Source: a bacterium
GTDB lineage: Bacteria; Verrucomicrobiota; Verrucomicrobiia; Limisphaerales; RI-55
Direction of reading: 5' to 3'
NCBI GenBank assembly: GCA_016124235.1
Contig: WGOC01000027.1
Coordinates: 42,575-106,574, forward strand
DNA: 64,000 nt
The notes under the pieces: generated by a model
Seen by the model: only the letters and a program-made list of their open reading frames with translations
Database searches by the model: none
Told to the model about the DNA's origin: nothing
Part shown: piece by piece, positions 58,616 through 64,000 of the stretch
Numbering within the stretch: position 1 is the first letter of the stretch
Layout of the letters: each line of letters starts with the position of its first letter
Position numbers and translations under genes: made by a program

Positions 58616-58669
58616 GTTTAATTTCGACAAAAACCCACGGCTGGCAACGGCTGTGGGTTTTTTCCTTTT
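58593..58669 (+). promoter_or_regulatory. Transcription attenuator of ilvB: mutually exclusive antiterminator and terminator
   Basis: Terminator: 58631-58642 pairs with 58649-58660 (12 pairs, two G-U) around loop GGCAAC and is followed by TTTTTTCCTTTT. Antiterminator: CCGCGGGT (58593-58600) pairs with ACCCACGG (58633-58640, one mismatch), and inside it TTGTCGA (58603-58609) pairs with TCGACAA (58624-58630). It thus occupies the terminator's left arm. A ribosome stalled on the Val codons leaves 58596 onward free, so the antiterminator forms. A ribosome at the stop (58613-58615) covers it, so the terminator forms. This logic follows the known enterobacterial ilv mechanism; here it is inferred from sequence. 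Confidence 0.8.
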
Positions 58670-58702
58670 AGCCCGGCCGGCCGCCGCAACTGACAGCAAA
58701 CC

Positions 58703-60589
58703 ATGAGCAAGACAAACGAAAAAACGACCCGCAAACCGCGTTCGGCGACGGGTGCATCAAAACACGAAATCGGCCCGGCGATGCTTGGCAGCGAAATCCT
58801 CGTTGCTTCATTGGAGCGCGAAGGCGTGGATACGATTTTTGCCTATCCCGGTGGCGCGAGCATGGAATTTCACCAAGCGCTGACCCGGTCAAAGAAGATT
58901 CGCACGATCCTGCCGCGCCACGAGCAAGGCGGGGCGTTCGCCGCGGAAGGTTATGCGCGCGCCACCGGTCGGGCCGGCGTGTGCATGGCGACCAGCGGTC
59001 CCGGCGCGACCAATCTGGTCACCGGCATCGCGGACGCGTACATGGATTCCATTCCGCTGGTCGCGATCACCGGGCAGGTCCCGCAGGCCATGATTGGCAA
59101 GGGCGCGTTTCAGGAGACGGATTTCTTTGGCATGACGTTGCCCGTCGTGAAGCACAGTTTTCTGGTCACCGACATTCACGAAATCCCGCGCGTCATCAAG
59201 GAAGCGTTCTACGTTGCCCAAACTGGCCGGCCGGGTCCGGTGATTGTGGACGTGCCGAAGAACATTCAACAGCAGAAGGCGCAACCGGTGTGGCCGACGG
59301 AACCGAACATCCGCGGCTACAACCCTGACAAACGGGCGAGCGACATTGCGTTGAATGAAATCATCGGCTTGATCGAAAAGTCCGAGCGCCCGTTGCTGTA
59401 TTGCGGCGGTGGCGTGATCAGCAGCGACGCTTCCAAGGAATTGCGGGAATTCGCCGAGTCGACCGGCATTCCGGTGACGACGACACTCATGGGTTGTGGC
59501 GCGTTTCCGGAGACGCACGAGCTGTCCCTCCGCTGGCTCGGCATGCACGGTGCCGCTTACGCGAACTGGGCGGTCAGTGGCGAATTCCAAAAGCGTGACG
59601 TCGGCGGTCGCGAAGTGGCGGAACTCGTCGCGCCGGGTGCGGATTTGTTGCTCGCGTTTGGCGTGCGCTTTGACGATCGCGTGACCGGCAAGGTGGACAA
59701 GTTTTGCGAGAACGGCACGATCGTTCATATCGACGTTGACCCGTCGGAGATCAACAAGAACAAGCCGGCCAATCTGCCGATCGTCAGTGATTTGAAATTT
59801 GCCCTCAGCCGGTTGTGCAAGCTGATTGAAAAGCGGGCGATCACCAAGAAGTTCAATGCCTGGCATGAACAACTCGCCACCTGGAAAAAGAAGGCACCGT
59901 TCAGCCATCGCGTCACTGACGAGGTGTTGCGTTCGCAGCACATGCTCGATCACATGGACGGCCAGACCAAGCAGGTGATCCTCCCGCAGGAAGTCATTGA
60001 GACGCTCTATGAATTGACCAAGGGCGAAGCGATTCTGACGACCGGCGTGGGCCAGCATCAAATGTGGGCCGGCCAATGGTACAAATACAATTCGCCGCGG
60101 CAGTTCCTCACCAGTGCCGGTCTGGGCGCGATGGGATTTGGTTACCCGGCGGCGCTCGGCGCCAAAGTTGCCATGCCCGACAAACAGGTCGTCGATATCG
60201 ATGGTGACGGTTCATTTTTGATGAACGTCCAGGAGTTGGCCACGGCGCACATCGAAAAGATTGCCGCCAAGGCGATCATCCTGAACAACCAACACCTGGG
60301 CATGGTGATGCAGTGGGAAGATCGCTTCTATAAGAGCAATCGTGGCAATACCTACCTGGGTGATCCGGAACACATGAAGGAAATCTATCCGGATTACGTG
60401 ACGATCGCCAAAGGGTTCAACGTGAAGTGCGAACGGGTCATGTTCAAAAAGGATCTCAAGGCCGCGTTGCAACGCATGCTCGACGCCGACGAACCTTACC
60501 TGCTGGACGTGATTGTTCCGTACACCGAGCACGTGCTGCCGTTTATTCCCGCCGGCAAATCCGTGGCGGAAATGATCTACCGCGAATAA
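58703..60589 (+). CDS. ilvB: Acetolactate synthase large subunit
   Basis: 628 residues, ATG at 58703. An N-terminal Lys/Thr-rich stretch (about 1-25) precedes the ThDP enzyme core: [15 protein letters not shown], catalytic Glu74 in [39 protein letters not shown] and FQETDFFG. The ThDP-binding motif (about 500-530) is [16 protein letters not shown], followed by [18 protein letters not shown]. It condenses pyruvate (or pyruvate with 2-ketobutyrate) in branched-chain amino acid synthesis. It is closed by a terminator and no ilvN or ilvC follows, so the regulatory subunit must be elsewhere. The leader attenuator upstream predicts valine control. Confidence 0.96.
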   Translation: MSKTNEKTTRKPRSATGASKHEIGPAMLGSEILVASLEREGVDTIFAYPGGASMEFHQALTRSKKIRTILPRHEQGGAFAAEGYARATGRAGVCMATSGPGATNLVTGIADAYMDSIPLVAITGQVPQAMIGKGAFQETDFFGMTLPVVKHSFLVTDIHEIPRVIKEAFYVAQTGRPGPVIVDVPKNIQQQKAQPVWPTEPNIRGYNPDKRASDIALNEIIGLIEKSERPLLYCGGGVISSDASKELREFAESTGIPVTTTLMGCGAFPETHELSLRWLGMHGAAYANWAVSGEFQKRDVGGREVAELVAPGADLLLAFGVRFDDRVTGKVDKFCENGTIVHIDVDPSEINKNKPANLPIVSDLKFALSRLCKLIEKRAITKKFNAWHEQLATWKKKAPFSHRVTDEVLRSQHMLDHMDGQTKQVILPQEVIETLYELTKGEAILTTGVGQHQMWAGQWYKYNSPRQFLTSAGLGAMGFGYPAALGAKVAMPDKQVVDIDGDGSFLMNVQELATAHIEKIAAKAIILNNQHLGMVMQWEDRFYKSNRGNTYLGDPEHMKEIYPDYVTIAKGFNVKCERVMFKKDLKAALQRMLDADEPYLLDVIVPYTEHVLPFIPAGKSVAEMIYRE

Positions 60590-60618
60590 CGCGGTCGACG
60601 GCTGATCGGTCTAATTCA

Positions 60619-60656
60619 AAGCGCGGTTCCGGAAGTCCGGAATCGCGCTTTTGTTT
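60619..60656 (+). terminator. Intrinsic terminator of ilvB
   Basis: AGCGCGGTTCCGG (60620-60632) pairs with CCGGAATCGCGCT around loop AAGT (one G-U pair) and is followed by TTTTGTTT. It lies about 30 bases past the ilvB stop. Confidence 0.9.
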
Positions 60657-60860
60657 GCCGTCCAGCGGCTGTGTTGATCGTGTGGTGAGGTCGAAAGTTC
60701 CGCCGTGTCCCCTTTTCAATGATTGGAAAAGTAGGGTGTCAAATGCTGAGAGGAGGAGTCTGGGCAAATCTCCAGCTCGAGCACTTGAGCAAGCTCGCCT
60801 GCCAGTTTTTTTCGAGTTCTTATAGCGGTTCAAATAAAAAATTTCCGCAAAAGACACTCG

Positions 60861-60910
60861 GTAGGGCTGCGCTGCCGCGCAGCCTGGCGCCGACGCAGCG
60901 GCGCCCTACC
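60861..60910. repeat. REP-like compound palindrome in a gene-free stretch
   Basis: Outer arms GTAGGGC (60861-60867) and GCCCTAC (60903-60909) enclose two inner palindromes: GGCTGCGC/GCGCAGCC (60865-60884) and GGCGCC/GGCGCC (60886-60905). The inner and outer pairings overlap, as in REP elements mobilised by RAYT transposases. The surrounding 354-base stretch (60590-60943) holds the ilvB terminator but no supportable gene. Copies elsewhere are expected but cannot be seen here. Confidence 0.6.
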
Positions 60911-60943
60911 CGGGCGGGCTGCTACAGAATTTCTCGAACTGCT

Positions 60944-61270
60944 CTAGCGTTCGATCTTTCGATAGTCGTGATTGGGATCGACCAGATAATAATAAAGTGG
61001 TGAGTCGGGCAGTCCTCGATACGTACGCTCGTCAGCAACCATCAGTTCCGTCTTCTGGATTTTTATAAACGCCCAATCATCGATCACGCGCGCGACAAAA
61101 TGATGATACTGCTGGTCGGAACCCTGATAACCAACCCAGCGCACCATGGAATGATATTTCGCATACCAATTTGCGGTCTCGCTCCTGTCCATGGGGGTGG
61201 TGCTGCATGCTGGCGCGATCGCTATCAGCGTTGTCATCAGGGCAAGTCGAAAGTGGCGAAACGAATGCAT
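60944..61270 (-). CDS. Small putative lipoprotein of unknown function
   Basis: 108 residues from ATG 61270. A basic N terminus (HSFRHFR) and hydrophobic core (LALMTTLIAIAP) end at A-C-S-T, a weak lipobox because Ala is at -3. The mature part is rich in Tyr and charged residues (NWYAKYHSMVRWVGYQGSDQ, then YYYLVDPNHDYRKI) with no recognised domain. It lies just past the VOC gene on the same strand (10-base gap), so they may be co-transcribed. Confidence 0.7.
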   Translation of the reverse strand: MHSFRHFRLALMTTLIAIAPACSTTPMDRSETANWYAKYHSMVRWVGYQGSDQQYHHFVARVIDDWAFIKIQKTELMVADERTYRGLPDSPLYYYLVDPNHDYRKIER

Positions 61271-61280
61271 GGTTTGAGTT

Positions 61281-61643
61281 TTAACCCGCCTTCGCAAAGC
61301 AGAGCACATTGCCGTCGGGATCACGAATGTGCGTTTCGCGGTTGCCCCAGGTTTGATCCGTTGGCGGGAGTTGGCAGATTGCACCGCGCTGGGTGATCTC
61401 CGCGTGAAATTGATCGACGTCGGTCACCCATAAGAACGCATCGGTCTTGCCGGCGCGTTCCGGCTTGAACGAATGCAGGTGCAGAAACACGCCGTCGCGG
61501 GCGACGCCCAGGTAACACGGATCGCTTGCTTCGGGAGCCGGGCGGTAGGCAAACATCCGTTGGAAACCAAGCACGCGACAGTAATAGTCTTCTGCGCGAA
61601 TCGAGTCGGTTACGGAGAGCACAGGGATCGCAGATTGGATCAT
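61281..61643 (-). CDS. Glyoxalase/bleomycin-resistance-like (VOC) protein
   Basis: 120 residues, ATG at 61643 with AAAGGA seven bases upstream. The VOC fold shows AIPVLSVTDSIRAEDYYCRV with LGFQRMF, then FLHLHSF, VTDVDQFHAEI and the C-terminal strand HIRDPDGNVLCFAK. Similar single-module VOC proteins include bleomycin-binding and antibiotic-resistance relatives; metal ligands of glyoxalase I are not obviously all present (His54-like HLH and the late Asp are). The exact ligand is unknown. It is one of the few starts in the window with a good Shine-Dalgarno site. Confidence 0.88.
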   Translation of the reverse strand: MIQSAIPVLSVTDSIRAEDYYCRVLGFQRMFAYRPAPEASDPCYLGVARDGVFLHLHSFKPERAGKTDAFLWVTDVDQFHAEITQRGAICQLPPTDQTWGNRETHIRDPDGNVLCFAKAG

Positions 61644-61718
61644 GGTGAGTCCTTTCTTGGAATCATGACGGGATGGAAGTGTCGACCGAAAGCTCCGAAT
61701 TGGTTTCGGTGAAGAATC

Positions 61719-62195
61719 TCACACAGCGTCCGGGTTTCGTGTCGCCGCGCCATTTGTCTGGATCAAAGGCTCTTCAAGAAACCTGGTCAACTGGCTGAGG
61801 AACGCGTCCGCCTCGTTCGTCGTGACGAAGGGCAGGTGCGAGATGCGGACCCGGCCGCCGTCGCTCATCTCGAGCGTCGTTCCCCACCAGGTGGTCGTGA
61901 ATGATCGGATGTGTTTCCGGTGCAGGTATTGCGGCTTGAACTCGTCGCTGACGATCAATGAATCGCCGTCAAACAGCACGTACGGCCAGCGCCAGTTTCG
62001 GATTGCACCGACGATACCGATCAGGCCCCAGATCCCGAATACGACCATCCACATTACCGCAATCGACCCTTCCTCCGGTTTTGCTTCCGCGAACGGGACA
62101 ATGCCGACGAGCCACAACCCGACACCGCCGAGTATGCGGGTCCATCGTTCGGCGCCGCGGAAGACGGTCCGTGTTTGGTCGGAGTTTTCAGTCAT
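61719..62195 (-). CDS. Two-segment membrane protein, possible PH-like domain
   Basis: 158 residues from ATG 62195. Two hydrophobic segments (about 20-36 and 47-64, MWMVVFGIWGLIGIVGAI) are followed by a beta-rich domain. In it, WPYVLFDGDSLIVSDEF, HIRSFTTTWWGTTLEMSDG and RVRISHLPF fit the pattern of bacterial PH-like modules. Function is unknown. Seventy-five bases separate it from the VOC gene on the same strand. Confidence 0.7.
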   Translation of the reverse strand: MTENSDQTRTVFRGAERWTRILGGVGLWLVGIVPFAEAKPEEGSIAVMWMVVFGIWGLIGIVGAIRNWRWPYVLFDGDSLIVSDEFKPQYLHRKHIRSFTTTWWGTTLEMSDGGRVRISHLPFVTTNEADAFLSQLTRFLEEPLIQTNGAATRNPDAV

Positions 62196-62383
62196 GGCGA
62201 ACGGCGCTGATCGCGGGCCGTGGAAACGCTTCGTTGTCAACGTGAGCGCGATCTTGTAAGAATATTGCGAAACCGGTTCCGCTTTGTGTCGGATAGCCGA
62301 ACCCGCCACGTGCGGGTTTTGTTGCTTCCCCAAAGCCCGAACGCAGCGCGCAAAGCATCCGACCCCAGAACGTCAAACAAACC

Positions 62384-63205
62384 ATGCGAAACCAGACGCA
62401 ATCCCGGCGTGCCTTTACGCTGATCGAACTACTGGTCGTCATCGCGATCATTGCAATTCTGGTCGCCATGCTACTGCCCGTCTTGAGCAAGGCCAAGGCC
62501 CGGGGATTGGGAATTCAGTGCATCAACAATCTCCGCCAGATTGGTCTCGCCTGGACCATGTACTGCGATGAAAACCAGGGGCGCGTGCCGCCCAACAAAG
62601 GCCAGACCGACGAGGAACAGACCTGGGTGTACGGTTGGTTGGACTTCTCCTCGAGCCCGGACAACGTCAATACCGACTACCTGATCGACACGCGCGGCAC
62701 CGGTCGTTACGGCCTGCTGGGGCCCTACCTCAAGAATCCCGCTGTCTTCCACTGTCCGGCCGACCGCAGCCAGGTCACCATCAATGGCAATCTGGTCAAC
62801 CGGGTTCGTTCCATTTCCATGCAATGCTGGATGGGGGGCGATGGCATGCGGGGTGAAGACCGATTTTACAACCTGATTGCCAAGACGTCCGACATGATCA
62901 ATCCCACGCCGACGCAGACCTTCGTCGTGCTGGATGAGCGGGAAGACTCGATCAATGACAGCTGGTTCGGCCTGGACATGGCGGAGGAAAGCCTGGTCGA
63001 TTATCCGGCCAGCTACCACAGCGGCGGTGCGGGCCTTGCCTTTGCGGACGGCCACACGGAAATCAAAAAATGGATCGATCCGCGGACGAACCCGCCGCTG
63101 GTGCGGGGCCAGGATCCGCCCCGCAACGTTCCCAATCCCGGCAACGCGGATTTGAAATGGCTGCGAGACCGGGCCACCGGCCGGAAACCGGGCGCGCCTC
63201 TTTGA
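62384..63205 (+). CDS. Pseudopilin with H-X9-DG motif
   Basis: 273 residues, ATG at 62384. Prepilin site [19 protein letters not shown]: cleavage after Ala10 rather than the usual Gly, mature Phe11 and Glu at +5. A helix to about residue 32 is followed by basic [19 protein letters not shown], as in many Verrucomicrobial and planctomycetal prepilins. The hallmark near the end is H-x9-D-G in [20 protein letters not shown]. Role and assembly route are inferred; the secretin cluster in this window is a candidate exporter. An orphan group II intron domain lies just downstream. Confidence 0.9.
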   Translation: MRNQTQSRRAFTLIELLVVIAIIAILVAMLLPVLSKAKARGLGIQCINNLRQIGLAWTMYCDENQGRVPPNKGQTDEEQTWVYGWLDFSSSPDNVNTDYLIDTRGTGRYGLLGPYLKNPAVFHCPADRSQVTINGNLVNRVRSISMQCWMGGDGMRGEDRFYNLIAKTSDMINPTPTQTFVVLDEREDSINDSWFGLDMAEESLVDYPASYHSGGAGLAFADGHTEIKKWIDPRTNPPLVRGQDPPRNVPNPGNADLKWLRDRATGRKPGAPL

Positions 63206-63262
63206 ACCAAGACGGCGATCTGGCGCCGCCGGACCTGAAGTCACGATGGATCGAACTGCATT

Positions 63263-63302
63263 ACGGAAGCGCGAAGAATCCACACATGGACATTGCTTCC
63301 GT
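63263..63302 (+). other. Hairpin upstream of domain V, possible domain IV remnant
   Basis: ACGGAAGC (63263-63270) pairs perfectly with GCTTCCGT (63295-63302) around a 24-base loop with no reading frame. It stands 13 bases before the domain V-like hairpin, where domain IV of a group II intron would lie. It is too short to encode a maturase, so an ORF-less or degraded intron is suggested. Confidence 0.4.
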
Positions 63303-63315
63303 CAATCTGACTGGA

Positions 63316-63384
63316 ACCGCCTGATGCGGACCCGCATGTCAGGTGGTGTGGGGGCCGAGGGGTCAATCCCCTCGGCTACCCGAT
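63316..63384 (+). ncRNA. Group II intron domain V and VI-like RNA (orphan)
   Basis: Domain V: ACCGCCTGA (63316-63324) pairs with TCAGGTGGT (63339-63347) and TGCG with CGCA above a two-base 3'-side bulge (TG, 63337-63338). The triad C63318-G63319-C63320 pairs with G-U-G, preserving the G-U wobble of the catalytic triad, in the CGC form of class IIC introns. Domain VI: GCCGAGGGG pairs with CCCCTCGGC (63354-63376), then bulged TA with A63378, then GGG/CCC. A63378 is seven positions from a GAT end at 63384, as for a branch point. The loop GACC is not a GNRA tetraloop, a deviation. No maturase or 5' GUGYG end is visible, so splicing ability is doubtful. Confidence 0.65.
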
Positions 63385-63404
63385 TCGGCACGTCACTGGT
63401 CCAG

Positions 63405-63755
63405 TCAATCATACAAGTAAATCCAAGAAATCATGCCCGTGATCAGTACAACGAAAAGCAAAACGACAAAAACACAAGCGAGCACCGCCGTGAATAGACA
63501 AAAGCTCTCGACGCTGGCTTTCCCCCGCAGCGACACAAAAACTGCGTAGGCTATTGCGGGAATCCCAAGGAACGGAAGCCAACTCGCGTGAGTCCGACAA
63601 AACTCTTCAAATATCCCTGGCCCTGCATAATTACCTCCGTGACGCACCGGAGGAGGATAGGCGATATGGAGCATTTCGAGTATTCGCATCATCACCCGTA
63701 GGCCGCAACAACCTGCCGAAAACGCCAAAGCCATCAGATAGTGCGCGAGTTTCAT
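63405..63755 (-). CDS. Small membrane protein of unknown function
   Basis: 116 residues from ATG 63755. Three hydrophobic segments are visible (about 4-24, 58-72 and 85-112, the last LFTAVLACVFVVLLFVVLIT). A Pro/Gly-rich loop (AYPPPVRHGGNYAGPG) lies between the first two. No family is recognised. It sits between the group II-like RNA and the IS left end, and codon usage is less GC-biased than in neighbours, so it may be accessory. Confidence 0.6.
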   Translation of the reverse strand: MKLAHYLMALAFSAGCCGLRVMMRILEMLHIAYPPPVRHGGNYAGPGIFEEFCRTHASWLPFLGIPAIAYAVFVSLRGKASVESFCLFTAVLACVFVVLLFVVLITGMISWIYLYD

Positions 63756-63865
63756 GCGGGCATATTCGCCGAACGATCCGAAGCTGAGCCACGCCGCCGG
63801 TGACTTTCGCCAACCCAAAACCCGCAGCGAAAACTGACCGGCGTAATCGGCGTTGGCTCCAGCGC

Positions 63866-64000
63866 GAGCCTGTGTGAAAAGTGGGTCATGGTTTGAAACG
63901 TTTATTTGGACGCTGCGTCTCTTTCAATCATGAACCATCGGACCGGTCTGGACCGCTCCCAGACCCTGCTCTTCCCCGAGTCCCTCGACGATTACGTCAC
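63866..64000 (+). mobile_element. Left end of an IS1182-type insertion sequence (cut by window end)
   Basis: GAGCCTGTGTGAAAA at 63866-63880 resembles the terminal inverted repeat style of IS1182-like elements, whose opposite end would read TTTTCACACAGGCTC. It stands 64 bases upstream of the transposase start. The right end and target duplication are outside the window, so the boundary is inferred. Confidence 0.5.
63930..64000 (+). CDS. IS1182-family transposase (N terminus only)
   Basis: An ATG at 63930 opens a frame that runs off the window with 23 complete codons: MNHRTGLDRSQTLL, then FPESLDDYV. The DRSQTxLFPESLDDY block is the N-terminal signature of IS1182-type DDE transposases. Catalytic residues lie beyond the window. 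Confidence 0.75.
   Translation, partial: MNHRTGLDRSQTLLFPESLDDYV

Noticed and set aside
60543..60857. 104-codon minus-strand frame downstream of ilvB
   Set aside because: It runs through the ilvB terminator and 3' end and has no domain; intergenic noise.
63339..63384. tRNA 3' half (T-arm-like stem-loop)
   Set aside because: The loop would be GTCAATC and no acceptor, D or anticodon arms match upstream; the sequence fits group II domain VI better.

Overview
The window reads as chromosomal DNA of a moderately GC-rich member of the Verrucomicrobiota (Pedosphaera/Limisphaerales-like). I infer this from style, not from a marker gene. Lines of evidence are a VPDSG/PEP-CTERM-type tail, prepilin-like genes with an H-X9-DG motif, a giant lamin-tail/CotH surface protein, a PilM-PilN fusion in a compact secretin cluster, a class II (B12) ribonucleotide reductase, and a recurring C-terminal module of the form Y-x-V-x-x-S-x-x-L-x-x-x-W on secreted proteins. 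Many starts lack a clear Shine-Dalgarno sequence. No rRNA, complete tRNA, CRISPR array or prophage was seen.

Layout. 1-4000: the 5' part of a response-regulator/PAS gene (cut by the window edge), a membrane C39-like peptidase with an anchored partner, a cupredoxin-like anchored protein and a VPDSG-tailed protein. 4300-11800: housekeeping genes for RNase R, the GTPase Der and NrdJ; NrdJ is preceded by a tandem NrdR-box-like pair. 11800-19700 (minus strand): a frameshifted secreted beta-propeller gene, OsmC, an exported methyltransferase, a chemoreceptor, and a zwf-pgl pair for the oxidative pentose phosphate pathway. 19900-26900 (plus strand): a five-gene type II secretion/type IV pilus core (secretin, PilM-PilN, PilO, PilP/GspC-like, PilB/GspE ATPase). 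27100-30900: acylphosphatase, two metallophosphoesterases, D-aminoacyl-tRNA deacylase and a PrsW-type protease. 31100-34400: a second chemoreceptor and an OprB-type porin. 34800-41940: a 2382-residue surface protein with PA14, Ig-like, six lamin-tail and CotH domains.

41900-48500 (minus strand): gyrB, a VapBC-type toxin-antitoxin pair, gyrA and a small unknown gene, all in one direction. The toxin-antitoxin pair lies between the two gyrase genes, and the antitoxin start overlaps the gyrB stop. 48600-58240: a TPR protein, an Nth-family glycosylase, a DEAD-box helicase, a thioredoxin-like secreted protein, a tiny lipoprotein coupled to a pseudopilin gene, gamma-glutamyltransferase and a PQQ dehydrogenase with an internal haem c site. 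58400-60650: ilvB with a leader that looks like a classical ribosome-mediated attenuator, having six consecutive Val codons and mutually exclusive antiterminator and terminator hairpins. 60800-64000 is more accessory: a REP-like palindrome, small membrane or lipid-anchored genes, a VOC protein, an H-X9-DG pseudopilin, an orphan group II intron domain V/VI-like RNA, and the left end of an IS1182-type element cut by the window edge.

The most notable observations are the valine attenuator, the orphan group II domain V/VI, the toxin-antitoxin module inside the gyrase operon, GyrA residues that differ at both main quinolone-contact positions, and an identical FKDF tail on two otherwise different chemoreceptors.
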